Positions 1-8,226 are shown, counted from the first letter of the stretch. The stretch is 44,981 nt of DNA from Caldilineaceae bacterium (GCA_020634755.1 JACKBC010000053.1:1-44981), one strand, 5' to 3'. Program-made: numbers and translations. Notes: a model not told the origin generated them from the sequence alone.

Positions 1-282
1 CGCCATTTTCGGAAAAGCCTTAGTGACAGTTTCGCGCGCTATGGATTCTTAGCGCTGTTTGAATGCGCCCAATTTCGCGCCGACCATGTAGAAAAGGATT
101 GACGTGCGTTTTCAAAGCAGCCGCACTGGAAGCGATAAGCGCTTTAACTAGACTTGGTTTAACGCGGGCAGGTAACGTATCGCCTAGTTTCTTGGCTACG
201 GCGGCGTTCCCTACGTCCGGCTAAAATAAACATTGCATACAACAGAACTTCATTGTACCCCAATTTTGAATAGATGGCTATC

Positions 283-322
283 AGAAAACGACAGTTTCGT
301 ATATACGAAACTGTCGTTTTCT
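283..322. repeat. Perfect 40-bp palindrome
   Basis: The left arm AGAAAACGACAGTTTCGTAT is followed directly, with no spacer, by its exact reverse complement. As RNA it would form a 17-18 bp hairpin with a very short loop. The arm starts with AAAA and ends with TTTT, which is the form of a bidirectional intrinsic terminator. It could equally be a binding site for a dimeric protein. The gene to its left is outside the window, so a terminator role cannot be tested. Confidence 0.8.
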
Positions 323-385
323 CGCAGTAGAGTATGAATGTTTTTATTTCAATCATCTGGATGTGCGCAGGCTCTGTTTATGGTA

Positions 386-471
386 TCAGTAGATCGCAGT
401 GGCAAGAGATAGCACCGGATTCACCAAACCAGACCGACGCTTATCTCGCCAACACCGTTGCGGTGTACTGA
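386..471 (+). repeat. R1 repeat copy 1 (86 bp, upstream of dnaA)
   Basis: First of six copies of an 86-bp element bounded by TCAGTA and TACTGA. From the outside in, TCAGTA pairs with TACTGA, CGCAR with TTGCG and GAGATA with TATCTC, closing on a loop of about 15 nt. GTA flanks both ends. It lies in tandem with copy 2, and both point toward dnaA. Confidence 0.9.
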
Positions 472-474
472 GTA

Positions 475-560
475 TGAGTAGATCGCAATCGCAAGAGATA
501 GTGTCGGATTCGACAAACCAGACCGGCGCTTATCTCGCCAACACCGTTGCGGTGTACTGA
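475..560 (+). repeat. R1 repeat copy 2 (86 bp, upstream of dnaA)
   Basis: Second copy, separated from the first by only GTA and again followed by GTA. The left end is TGAGTA instead of TCAGTA. The inner stem pairs residues 27-33 of the element (GTGTCGG) with 49-55 (CCGGCGC). Its right end is 71 nt upstream of the dnaA start codon. Confidence 0.9.
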
Positions 561-631
561 GTATGAGTGAGTGAATAAAGCTGTGGTTGGCAGGCGCAAA
601 AATGAGCGGTTAAGGAGGGCTTATTTATAAT

Positions 632-2524
632 ATGTATGGCGCACTGTTTTCATCAAATTTATCTCATGTTGAGAATTCAACAGACGTATCCCAAGCTGGC
701 GCTCAGGGCGCGAAAGGCGTTGCGGAGAGCCAGTCCTCGAGAGGCAACCAAGCGCGTGAGGCAAGTAGTACGGTGGAAAATAGCTCCCAAAGCAGCGTTG
801 ATTCGTGTAGTAAACCGAATCTGTTTCAGCCACGGCCGATGCGGCAAGCATCTTCCAATGCCGTGCCGTCACTACAGAACGAATCGAACGCGCTGGCCCC
901 ACAAAATGGCGCGGCTAACAGTGTAGATGCCGAGGCTATTTGGCAGGCTGCGCGTAGTCAACTGGCTATGCAGATGCCCGCAGCCACATATGACACATGG
1001 ATGCGCGACACCAAAGTGGTGGCATATGAGGACGGTGAGTTTATTATTGGCATCCCCAATGCTTATGTGCGCGATTGGCTGGAAAATCGACTGCGCAATA
1101 AGATAAAGAAGACGCTTTCGGCGTTGCTGGGGCGCTCGGTGCAGATCAATTTTCGCGTGGTGCCACCCATGACGGACATTGAACCGGAGCGTGCCTTTGC
1201 GCCTCTTTACGAACAGCCGTCGGAAAACGGCTCTGCCTTGGCCCGCAATCGCGGTCAATTGCGCGCTCGCTCTGGAGATGGGCAAGCTTCTCCTGGCGCG
1301 GTTGATCAGAATGGGGCTGTACCCAATTTGCCCAAGACGGTGCGGGAAGATAAGTCACTAGATGACGATTATCTATATGAGCAAGAGTCGTCAGCATCAG
1401 GTCAGCCCAATGTAGATGACCATTTTGGCAGTTATCCAGCCAATGGGCATGTAGGCGATGGGGGGCAGGGCGCGTCAGATTGGCGCGGCACCATGCACAG
1501 CCCGGGCATGTTAAATCCCGCCCACACATTTAATAATTTTGTGGTGGGGAATCACAATCGATTGGCCCATGCGGCGGCTCAGGCAATTGCCGAATCTCCC
1601 GGCCAAAGCTTCAACCCACTTTTTGTCTATGGCGGCGTGGGGCTAGGCAAAACGCATCTGCTGCACGCCGTGGGCAACCAGGCCCGCAAGCAAGGTTTTC
1701 GCTTGCTCTACTGCTCTTCCGAGCAGTTCACACATGAACTTATTATGGCTATTCGGAGCCAAAGCACCGAAGATTTTCGCAACAAATATCGACAAGTCGA
1801 TATGCTCTTGATCGACGATATTCAATTTATTGGTGGCAAAGAGAGCACTCAAGAAGAGTTTTTCCACACCTTTAATTACCTCCACGCTGCCGGACGACAG
1901 GTGGTGCTTAGCAGCGATCGTCCACCCAAGGCGCTGGCGACGCTGGACGATCGGTTGCGCAGCCGGTTTGAAGGTGGTTTGCAAACCGACATTTCGCAGC
2001 CCGATTTTGAGACGCGCGTGGCCATTTTGCAATCCAAGGCGCTTAAAACAGATTTGCGCATCCATCGCGATGTGCTCATGCTGATTGCCGAGCGCGTGGA
2101 GAGCAATGTGCGTGAACTGGAAGGGGTGCTGAACCGCATGGTGCTGCAGGCGCGTCTCTTCAGCACTTCGCTGGATTTGACGTTGGCCGAGAATATTTTG
2201 CGCAATCTGGCCCCCCAGCGTACGCCGCGCAGTCCATCAATTGTAATACGCGTGGTGGCTGAATATTACCATTTGCAGCCGGATGATTTGACCGGCCGCA
2301 CGCGCACCAAAGACATTGCGCACGCGCGCCAGGTTGCCATGTATCTGCTGCGTGAAGAAAACGCTTTATCGCTGCCCGCCATTGGGGATCACTTGGGGGG
2401 GCGCGATCATAGCACAGTGCGCTATGGCGTCGATAAGATCACCAATGATCTGGATGATGATGAGACGTTGCGTCGTGAAATCACCACCCTGCGCGAGAAA
2501 ATCTATATGGAACCGGGGTTTTAA
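632..2524 (+). CDS. dnaA: Chromosomal replication initiator DnaA
   Basis: Binds DnaA boxes, oligomerises with ATP and opens the origin. Domain I (EAIWQAARSQLAMQMPAATY) only begins near residue 104, preceded by about 100 residues rich in Ser, Asn, Gln and Ala that family members normally lack; 630 aa is long against the usual 440-500. A long variable domain II follows (about 180-300). The AAA+ domain has Walker A GGVGLGKTH near residue 334 and Walker B LLIDDIQF near 392. The C-terminal DNA-binding helix carries GGRDHSTV near 589. The start is supported by AAGGAGGG 12 nt upstream of ATG, so the extension is probably translated. No dnaN follows; recA is next. Two R1 repeats sit in the presumed leader. 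Confidence 0.97.
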   Translation: MYGALFSSNLSHVENSTDVSQAGAQGAKGVAESQSSRGNQAREASSTVENSSQSSVDSCSKPNLFQPRPMRQASSNAVPSLQNESNALAPQNGAANSVDAEAIWQAARSQLAMQMPAATYDTWMRDTKVVAYEDGEFIIGIPNAYVRDWLENRLRNKIKKTLSALLGRSVQINFRVVPPMTDIEPERAFAPLYEQPSENGSALARNRGQLRARSGDGQASPGAVDQNGAVPNLPKTVREDKSLDDDYLYEQESSASGQPNVDDHFGSYPANGHVGDGGQGASDWRGTMHSPGMLNPAHTFNNFVVGNHNRLAHAAAQAIAESPGQSFNPLFVYGGVGLGKTHLLHAVGNQARKQGFRLLYCSSEQFTHELIMAIRSQSTEDFRNKYRQVDMLLIDDIQFIGGKESTQEEFFHTFNYLHAAGRQVVLSSDRPPKALATLDDRLRSRFEGGLQTDISQPDFETRVAILQSKALKTDLRIHRDVLMLIAERVESNVRELEGVLNRMVLQARLFSTSLDLTLAENILRNLAPQRTPRSPSIVIRVVAEYYHLQPDDLTGRTRTKDIAHARQVAMYLLREENALSLPAIGDHLGGRDHSTVRYGVDKITNDLDDDETLRREITTLREKIYMEPGF

Positions 2525-2791
2525 AGAGAACGCGGCTTGAAAGCGCTGATGTGCCATGCGGAGAAAGTAACCGGCATATTGCACCTTAATATTGCACCTT
2601 ACAGGATGCAGCGGATAGCGCCACAATGGCAACCGAAAAGCCGCTGTCCGGGAGCGGCTGGCATGCTGACCAAGCAATGCTGACGCCCGGCTTGCATACG
2701 TTCGACAAGATTAAGCCTATAAGAAATGTTATACTGTGGTGGAGATGAGAAGGGGCGTTTTCGATTGACTCGCCAAGAGTAATGAAACGCC

Positions 2792-2819
2792 GGTTCTCAT
2801 TCAGAGCCGAATATAGTAG
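2792..2819. promoter_or_regulatory. Sequence block shared with the ftsK upstream region
   Basis: The block from GGTTCTCATTCAGAGC to ATATAGTAG closely matches 21745-21771 upstream of ftsK, with about 25 of 28 positions identical and one gap. In both cases it lies 100-260 nt before a gene for DNA repair or chromosome handling. Function is unknown; a shared operator is one possibility. Confidence 0.4.
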
Positions 2820-2888
2820 TCTGTTTGCAATATTTTTCTATCTAAAGTACACTACTGTGACGCTACACAGTAATTGTAACATTATATT

Positions 2889-2936
2889 TGTTCGATATAT
2901 TGTTCGATACAGCTTCAGTATTTGGAACACATATTC
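2889..2936. promoter_or_regulatory. Candidate recA operator (TGTTCGATA direct repeat)
   Basis: TGTTCGATA occurs at 2889 and again at 2901, 12 bp apart, about one helical turn. On the other strand each reads CGAACA, the half-site of Gram-positive LexA boxes (GAAC-N4-GTTC). A near palindrome GAACACATATTC follows at 2925-2936, one base from the GAAC-N4-GTTC pattern. An SOS role is plausible upstream of recA but unproven; no lexA gene is in the window. Confidence 0.35.
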
Positions 2937-3049
2937 ATAAATTCCTGTTGCGCTCGTATATCTGCTTTCGTAGTTGCTGCGCTTGTATGATAGTGCCTTG
3001 CGGATTCGATGAACTTGCTATTTGATGCTCTCAAAATGGATGCTGCCTG

Positions 3050-4123
3050 ATGAGTAAAGAAGCCCGACTCAAAGCCTTGGAAACAACCCTGGCCGGATTG
3101 AATAAACGATTCGGTGACGGTATTATCATGAAGCTGGGGGAAGCCACGCGGCTCAATATCGAGTCGATCCCTTCCGGCAGCCTGAGTTTGGATATTGCAT
3201 TGGGCGTGGGCGGCGTGCCCAAGGGCCGCATCATTGAGATATATGGACCGGAAAGCTCGGGCAAGACGACCGTCTGTTTGCATGTGATTGCCGAAGCCCA
3301 AAAAGCAGGTGGTTATTGCGGCTTTATCGACGTGGAGCACGCGCTGGATCCAGCCTATGCCCGCAAGATTGGCGTGGATGTGGACAATCTTTACGTGAGC
3401 CAGCCGGACACGGGTGAGCAAGCGCTGGAGATTGCCGAGGCGCTGGTGCGCTCTGGCGCCATGGATGTGGTGGTGGTAGACAGCGTGGCGGCGCTGGTGC
3501 CGCGCGCTGAAATCGAAGGCGAAATGGGCGACAGCCATGTGGGTCTGCAAGCCCGACTCATGAGCCAGGCGCTGCGCAAGCTGACCGGTGTGGTCAAAAG
3601 CAGCGGCACCACCATGATCTTCACCAATCAGCTGCGCCAGAAGATTGGCGTCATGTTTGGCAACCCAGAAACGACCAGCGGCGGCATGGCGCTCAAGTTT
3701 TACGCCAGCGTGCGGCTGGACATTCGCCGCATCCAGTCGATCAAGCAGGGCACCGACGTAATTGGCAACCGCACGCGCGTGACGGTCAAGAAGAACAAAG
3801 TGGCCCCGCCCTTCAAAGTGGCCGAGTTCGACATCATGTATGCGGAAGGCATCAGCACCACCGGCGACCTGATCGATTTGGGCGTGGAGCAAGATATTGT
3901 CACCAAGCGCGGCAGCTTTTACAGCTTCGACGAGTTGCGATTGGGGCAAGGGCGCGAAACCAGCAAAGAATTCCTGCGCGATAATCCCGAGGTAGCCGGT
4001 GAAATTGATGCCTTGGTGCGTGCGAAAGTTGGTTTGCCGCCGCGCAATGGCGTTTTACCCAATGCTGTTGAGGCAGAGGGCGCAACCGAAGAGAGTAAAA
4101 CCAAAGTCGCGGCTAAAGCCTAA
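3050..4123 (+). CDS. recA: Recombinase RecA
   Basis: Forms ATP-dependent filaments on single-stranded DNA, catalyses strand exchange and stimulates LexA self-cleavage. The sequence is full length (357 aa). It has Walker A GPESSGKTT near residue 66, Walker B MDVVVVDSVAAL near 137, loop L1 region EGEMGDSHVG, loop L2 region TNQLRQKIGVMFG and the C-terminal NKVAPPFKVAEFDI block. The tail is short and mixed acidic/basic (EEGATEESKTKVAAKA-like). No clear Shine-Dalgarno precedes the ATG; a 13-codon frame ending TGATG overlaps it, so translational coupling to a leader peptide is possible. Followed after 367 bp by rny, an order shared with Firmicutes. Possible SOS operator sequences lie at 2889-2936. 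Confidence 0.97.
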   Translation: MSKEARLKALETTLAGLNKRFGDGIIMKLGEATRLNIESIPSGSLSLDIALGVGGVPKGRIIEIYGPESSGKTTVCLHVIAEAQKAGGYCGFIDVEHALDPAYARKIGVDVDNLYVSQPDTGEQALEIAEALVRSGAMDVVVVDSVAALVPRAEIEGEMGDSHVGLQARLMSQALRKLTGVVKSSGTTMIFTNQLRQKIGVMFGNPETTSGGMALKFYASVRLDIRRIQSIKQGTDVIGNRTRVTVKKNKVAPPFKVAEFDIMYAEGISTTGDLIDLGVEQDIVTKRGSFYSFDELRLGQGRETSKEFLRDNPEVAGEIDALVRAKVGLPPRNGVLPNAVEAEGATEESKTKVAAKA

Positions 4124-4430
4124 ATCGGGTGTATGGATATTGTATCGTAAAGCAATATGCCAAAGGTAAATTGCTGTTTTGTTCCAAGTATCTGAACAGA
4201 TGCTCGTTCTTAGACTTAAACTGCCCAATGGCAGTGTAGACTATAGCGGTTTTGGCGGTTGCCCATACCAATGTTAAAGCCGTGTTTGGCTCTCTATTTC
4301 TAGCATAGCCCATCGACGACAAACTTGTAAAGCTACAGGCTTCGTGTTGGAAGGCTGTAATTTTGTATATTTACGTCATCTGTATGTCGAGATATAGAGC
4401 GCCCCAAGATAGTCTATTGGATTGGAACAT

Positions 4431-4462
4431 TGCGCTGTAGCGTTTTGCTGCAGCGCATTTTT
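4431..4462 (+). terminator. Intrinsic terminator between recA and rny
   Basis: An 11-bp stem (TGCGCTGTAGC with GCTGCAGCGCA, one G-U pair) closes a GTTTT loop and is followed by TTTTT. It lies about 300 nt after the recA stop but only 28 nt before the rny start. It could therefore terminate recA transcripts, act as an attenuator in the rny leader, or both. Confidence 0.75.
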
Positions 4463-4473
4463 ATATCTATAAC
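4445..4473 (+). promoter_or_regulatory. Candidate rny promoter overlapping the terminator
   Basis: TTGCTG (4445-4450) and TATAAC (4468-4473) are 17 bp apart, a good housekeeping-sigma spacing. Transcription would start near 4480, leaving a leader of about 10 nt that just keeps the AAGGAA ribosome binding site. The -35 lies inside the terminator hairpin. Confidence 0.45.
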
Positions 4474-4490
4474 TAGCAAGGAATCGCATA

Positions 4491-6056
4491 ATGTCTGGAC
4501 TGTTAGCGATCATTTTGATCATCCTATTTTCGCTAATCAGTGCCGGTGTTGCAGGGTTTTTCGCCTATAATCGAGGTCGCGAATCGGGTGTGGAAGGCGA
4601 AAAGAGGCGAATGCAGGAATTGGGGCAAAGCGCAGAAGAGCGAGCCCACCATATTCTGGCAGAGGCCGAAACCAACATTAAGCAGCAGCAATTGGCGCTG
4701 AAAGAGCAAGAAGTACAAATGCACAATGAGGTTGAGTCCGAACTCAGCCGGCGACGTAAAGAGATTGACCGCGTTGAGAGTCGTCTTCAGGATCGACAGG
4801 AGAATATTGATAAACGATTTGAGCAGATTGAGAATCGAGAGCGCAAACTGAATCAGCGGCAGAGCCGATTAGATGTAAAAGAAAAAGAGCTGGATACGGT
4901 GGAGGAACAGTTCAATGCCGAACTGGAGCGCATTGGCAACATGTCTCAGGGGGAAGCACAGCAGGTGCTATTGGCGCAGGTTGAAAAGCACTCCCGCCAG
5001 GAAATGGCGCGCACCATCCGTGAAGTTGAAGCTGAAGTAGCCGATGAAGCGGACCGCCGCGCGCGCGAAATTGTCACCCTGGCCATTGAACGCGTGGCCA
5101 GCGAGCATGTGTCGGAATATGCCGTCAGCACGGTGAGTTTGCCCGCTGATGAAATGAAGGGACGCATCATCGGTCGGCAAGGGCGCAACATCCGCGCCAT
5201 CGAGCAGGCCATTGGGGTGGATCTGGTGGTGGACGACACGCCGGAAGCCATTATCATTAGCAGCTTTGACCCGGTGCGCCGCGAGATTGCCCGCATTGCA
5301 TTGAGCAAACTGGTAGCCGATGGTCGTATTCACCCGGCGCGCATTGAAAAAGAAGTGGAAAAAGCCCAGCAAGAAGTGGAGATGGTGATTCGCGAAGCTG
5401 GCGAACAAGCGCTGATCGAGACCGGCACCCAAGGGCTGCACCGTGAATTGCAGCGGTTGCTGGGACGCTTAAAGTTCCGCACCAGCTATGGGCAGAACCA
5501 GCTCAACCATGCCATTGAAACCGCACACATTGCCGCGATTATTGCCAGCGAACTGCATGCGAATGTGAAGATTGCCCGTCTGGGCGGGCTGCTGCATGAC
5601 ATTGGCAAGGCGGTGAGTCACGAAGTGGATGGACCCCACGCCATTGTGGGGGGGGAAATCGCCCGTCGCTATGGTGTAAACGAGCAGGTAGTCAACTGTA
5701 TTGCCAGCCACCATGGCGAAGTGGAGCCAGAAAGCATTGAGGCGGTCATTGTGGCAGCCGCGGACGCCATTAGCGGTGCTCGCCCCGGCGCTCGCCGCGA
5801 GAGTTTAGAGACCTATATTAAACGTGTCAGCGCGTTGGAAGAGATTGGCAACAGTTTTGAGGGTGTAAGCCACACCTATGCCATCCAGGCCGGGCGTGAA
5901 ATCCGCGTTTTGGTGCGTCCCGAAGAGTTGGACGATCTGGCCGCCATCCAGTTGAGCAAGAACATTGCCCAAAAAATTGAAGACAACATGGAGTATCCGG
6001 GCCAAATTCGCGTGACGGTCATCCGCGAAACCCGCTCGGTAGAATATGCCAAATAA
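4491..6056 (+). CDS. rny: Ribonuclease Y
   Basis: Membrane-anchored endoribonuclease that starts mRNA decay. The order of domains is typical: one N-terminal transmembrane helix (about residues 3-25), a long charged coiled coil (about 30-200), a KH RNA-binding domain with GRIIGRQGRNIRAIE near 224, and an HD domain with LLHDIGKA near 366 and SHHGE near 405. At 521 aa it has the normal family length. The start is an ATG with AAGGAA 8 nt upstream. Gene order recA-rny-spoVS matches Bacillus except that the ymdB phosphodiesterase gene is missing. RicT, which modulates RNase Y in Bacillus, is encoded 1.1 kb downstream on the other strand. Confidence 0.96.
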   Translation: MSGLLAIILIILFSLISAGVAGFFAYNRGRESGVEGEKRRMQELGQSAEERAHHILAEAETNIKQQQLALKEQEVQMHNEVESELSRRRKEIDRVESRLQDRQENIDKRFEQIENRERKLNQRQSRLDVKEKELDTVEEQFNAELERIGNMSQGEAQQVLLAQVEKHSRQEMARTIREVEAEVADEADRRAREIVTLAIERVASEHVSEYAVSTVSLPADEMKGRIIGRQGRNIRAIEQAIGVDLVVDDTPEAIIISSFDPVRREIARIALSKLVADGRIHPARIEKEVEKAQQEVEMVIREAGEQALIETGTQGLHRELQRLLGRLKFRTSYGQNQLNHAIETAHIAAIIASELHANVKIARLGGLLHDIGKAVSHEVDGPHAIVGGEIARRYGVNEQVVNCIASHHGEVEPESIEAVIVAAADAISGARPGARRESLETYIKRVSALEEIGNSFEGVSHTYAIQAGREIRVLVRPEELDDLAAIQLSKNIAQKIEDNMEYPGQIRVTVIRETRSVEYAK

Positions 6057-6100
6057 AAATGGGCTGGTCACATTAGAGCGCCCATTTTCTTCGATAGAAA

Positions 6101-6134
6101 GGCCGCATCTCGATTCGAGATGCGGCCTTTTTTT
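6101..6134 (+). terminator. Strong intrinsic terminator after rny
   Basis: A 13-bp perfect stem (GGCCGCATCTCGA with TCGAGATGCGGCC) with a minimal loop is followed by seven T. It starts 45 nt after the rny stop codon. Confidence 0.92.
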
Positions 6135-6549
6135 ATTGGCGTTCTCTCCAGATGCGTCATCCATCCGGCAATTGTAAGCAAAAAGAAAGACCCTTTTTCT
6201 CTCTTTTCTGCTATTTTATATCCAGATTTTTGCACCCATAAAGCTACTGTTCTGTCAATTGCATTTTGATGAATCACGACTACGCAGCGTGGTTGACCGC
6301 AATTTTCCCACCAGGCTTGCGTAAATCCGATAAATAAATGAAGCAGCCAGAATATGAGATCGTTATGGGAATCCCGGAAAAGGCTACGTACGGCACAAGC
6401 AAAGCGCATTTTGAAAAGCAATTTTTACCAATTTTCAAACTCAGCGTAACCTTTTGCAAAAGCGTGCGTCAACAATAATCAAAGCAGGCAAATTGTCTGT
6501 AATACCAGCTTGATAATCTAAAACATTGTTCTACTAAGGAGATATTCTC
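6135..6549. other. rny-spoVS intergenic region
   Basis: About 415 bp without a recognisable gene. An open frame on the minus strand runs through the rny terminator and has no family resemblance, so it is not called. The spoVS ribosome binding site AAGGAGA lies at 6536-6542. Confidence 0.5.
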
Positions 6550-6879
6550 ATGGCTGAGCTCATTAAAGTTTCTGCTCAATCTCGTTCCACTGCTGTCGCT
6601 GGCGCCATTGCTGGGGTCATGCGCGAAGAAGGCTATGCCGAAATGCAGGCCATTGGCGCCAGTGCGGTCAATCAGGCTGTCAAGGCCATTGCCATTGCCC
6701 GCGGCTATCTGGAACAAGATCACATGGATCTGGCAATTATCCCCAGCTTTACCGAGGTGGATATTGACGGGAGCGAACGCACTGCTGTTCGGATGGCGAT
6801 TTACAAGCGCCCAGATTCCCTGACAGATGCCATTATCGTGAATGGAAACGGATTAGCTGCAATGGAATTGGTTAGCTAA
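6550..6879 (+). CDS. spoVS: Stage V sporulation protein S (SpoVS, Alba-like)
   Basis: Small Alba-like protein proposed to bind nucleic acid; in Bacillus it affects sporulation and septation, but it is widespread in non-spore-formers. The family core runs from ELIKVSAQSRSTAVAGAIAG through FTEVDIDGSERTAVR. At 109 aa it is about 20 residues longer than the usual 86, with an extra C-terminal segment. AAGGAGA stands 7 nt before the ATG. It follows rny, as in Firmicutes, and ends in a clear terminator. No other sporulation gene is visible, so a role in division or RNA binding is more likely than sporulation. Confidence 0.93.
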   Translation: MAELIKVSAQSRSTAVAGAIAGVMREEGYAEMQAIGASAVNQAVKAIAIARGYLEQDHMDLAIIPSFTEVDIDGSERTAVRMAIYKRPDSLTDAIIVNGNGLAAMELVS

Positions 6880-7017
6880 TTCGACCCCAATCCCCAGCAG
6901 AGAGTACTTGTGCAGCCAAGAGCACTGAGTGGTGTTGCCGGCTAACCCGCCCCCGTTGGTCGGCAACTTGTCTGTCATAAGTATCCATTGCTAACTCACA
7001 CCCATGAGATTTATATT

Positions 7018-7054
7018 AAAAAGGATGAACCAATGCGGTTCATCCTTTTTTTTT
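7018..7054. terminator. Bidirectional terminator between spoVS and ricT
   Basis: GGATGAACC (7023-7031) pairs with GGTTCATCC (7037-7045) around an AATGC loop. There is an A tract before and a run of nine T after. It can therefore end spoVS transcription on the plus strand and ricT transcription on the minus strand; the two genes converge here. Confidence 0.92.
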
Positions 7055-7172
7055 ACGATTTACGCAGCGCCTGAGGACCGCCAGGAGAAAACACGTCTCT
7101 AACAAATCAACTTTTACTTTAGGCTTGCGTAGATTCTATTTGCGACTTGTATGATGGCGGTTATGAGCAATT

Positions 7173-8210
7173 CTACTCATCTCGGCGGTTGCGGCGGGTG
7201 CGCCGCTGGCGCGCGCGTTGACCATCTCCGCTGCGGCTGCGGCGCGTCTGTCCACCGCGGCTGCCATCACTCTGTTCGTCATCGCCCCCATCGGCGGAAT
7301 CTGAGCGGCGGCTGGCGCGCCGTCTGCGCACCTTTTCGTTGTCTTCGGCGGCTGAGGCGCGTCGTTTGACCGTACAGCCACCACAGGTGTTGCAGCTTGA
7401 GCCACCACCGCGTGTGCTGACTAGTTCCGCCACCGGGAATTCAGTGAGAACGCCCGTTTCCAGCATGACCGTAACCGTCTCTTTGAGCGGATGGATGTGG
7501 CGCACGCGTCCTCCGCCTTGGGGCGTAATGACCTCGGCGCCCAGTTTGGGCATTTTGCGGTTTTGCTCTTTATAGGTGGCGTCTTCATACGACAAGCAGC
7601 AGAGCAAGCGACCACAGACCCCGCTGATTTCATCTGGGTTCAGCGGCAACTGCTGATTTTTGGCCATGCGGATGCTTACCGGCGTGAATTCGCGCAGCCA
7701 ACTGGTACAACATAGCTGACGTCCACATTTGCCGACACCGTCTAGCAACTTGGCTTCATCGCGCACGCCGATCTGGCGCATCTCTACCCGCGTGCGGAAG
7801 ATTTTGGCGAGCTCGCGCACCAGGTTGCGGAAATCAATGCGATTGTCGGCGGCAAAGTAGATGACCAGCCGCCCACCGTTAAAATTATATTCGCAGCTTA
7901 CAACTTTGATCTTGAGTTTGTATTCGCTGGCCTTGTGGCGGCAAACTGCCAGCGCTTCCCGCTCTTTATTGAGCCACTGATCTTTCTGCACCAAATCCCA
8001 CGGCGAAGCCCGCCGCACGACGCGCTTGATTTCTCCCACCACTTCTTTGTCGTCAATCATATGTGGCGGCTCTACAATCTGAGCTACTTCCTGGCCGCGG
8101 CTGGTATCTACGATCACATACTCATTGTGGCTCAGATCCAACAATCCATTGGAATCAAAATGATATACTTTGGTAACCGGTTTAAATGCAACCCCTACAA
8201 CAGTGGGCAT
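7173..8210 (-). CDS. ricT: PSP1-domain protein RicT (YaaT)
   Basis: In Bacillus RicT (YaaT) joins RicA and RicF in an Fe-S complex that binds RNase Y and directs mRNA maturation. The PSP1 domain covers roughly residues 60-150. Cysteine motifs GKCGRQLCCTSW and GVCGRLLCCLSYE supply the expected cluster ligands. After about residue 270 comes an unusual tail: SSCNTCGGCTVKRR followed by some 60 residues almost entirely Arg, Ser, Asp and Gly, absent from typical RicT and suggestive of RNA binding. AAGGAG lies 7 nt before the ATG. holB ends 16 nt upstream, the conserved holB-yaaT pair of Firmicutes. RicA and RicF homologues are not in the window. Confidence 0.92.
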   Translation of the reverse strand: MPTVVGVAFKPVTKVYHFDSNGLLDLSHNEYVIVDTSRGQEVAQIVEPPHMIDDKEVVGEIKRVVRRASPWDLVQKDQWLNKEREALAVCRHKASEYKLKIKVVSCEYNFNGGRLVIYFAADNRIDFRNLVRELAKIFRTRVEMRQIGVRDEAKLLDGVGKCGRQLCCTSWLREFTPVSIRMAKNQQLPLNPDEISGVCGRLLCCLSYEDATYKEQNRKMPKLGAEVITPQGGGRVRHIHPLKETVTVMLETGVLTEFPVAELVSTRGGGSSCNTCGGCTVKRRASAAEDNEKVRRRRASRRSDSADGGDDEQSDGSRGGQTRRSRSGDGQRARQRRTRRNRRDE

Positions 8211-8226
8211 CTATTTCTCCTTAAAT

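Larger units (their letters stand above)
1..631. other. Region upstream of dnaA, no gene recognised
   Basis: No reading frame here looks like a protein; the short open frames have no ribosome binding site and no recognisable motif. The stretch holds a perfect 40-bp palindrome (283-322) and two tandem copies of the 86-bp R1 repeat (386-471 and 475-560). I looked for a cluster of DnaA boxes of the TTATCCACA type and found none, so I do not call an origin of replication here despite the neighbouring dnaA. Confidence 0.6.
2525..3049. other. dnaA-recA intergenic region
   Basis: This 525-bp gap holds no recognisable gene. It contains a perfect tandem duplication of ATATTGCACCTTA (2576-2588, 2589-2601). 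A weak hairpin AGCCGCT/AGCGGCT (2639-2659) may end dnaA transcription. An imperfect larger hairpin lies between about 2747 and 2798 (GAGAA..GGCGTTTT paired with GAAACGCC..TTCTC). A TATACT box sits at 2730-2735, but without a convincing -35. Just before recA a short frame, ATG 3009 to TGA 3050 (13 codons), ends in TGATG and overlaps the recA start. Confidence 0.5.

Noticed and set aside
159..356. 65-codon minus-strand frame upstream of dnaA
   Set aside because: It crosses the 40-bp palindrome, has no ribosome binding site and has odd composition.
1..631. Origin of replication next to dnaA
   Set aside because: No cluster of DnaA boxes and no clear AT-rich unwinding element; the repeats found are dispersed elsewhere in the window.
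2915..3949. Long open frame on the minus strand opposite recA (344 codons)
   Set aside because: Its sequence is the antisense of a clearly real recA and shows no family resemblance; it reflects codon bias of recA.
6068..6421. 117-codon minus-strand frame between rny and spoVS
   Set aside because: It runs through the rny terminator hairpin, has no ribosome binding site and matches nothing I know.
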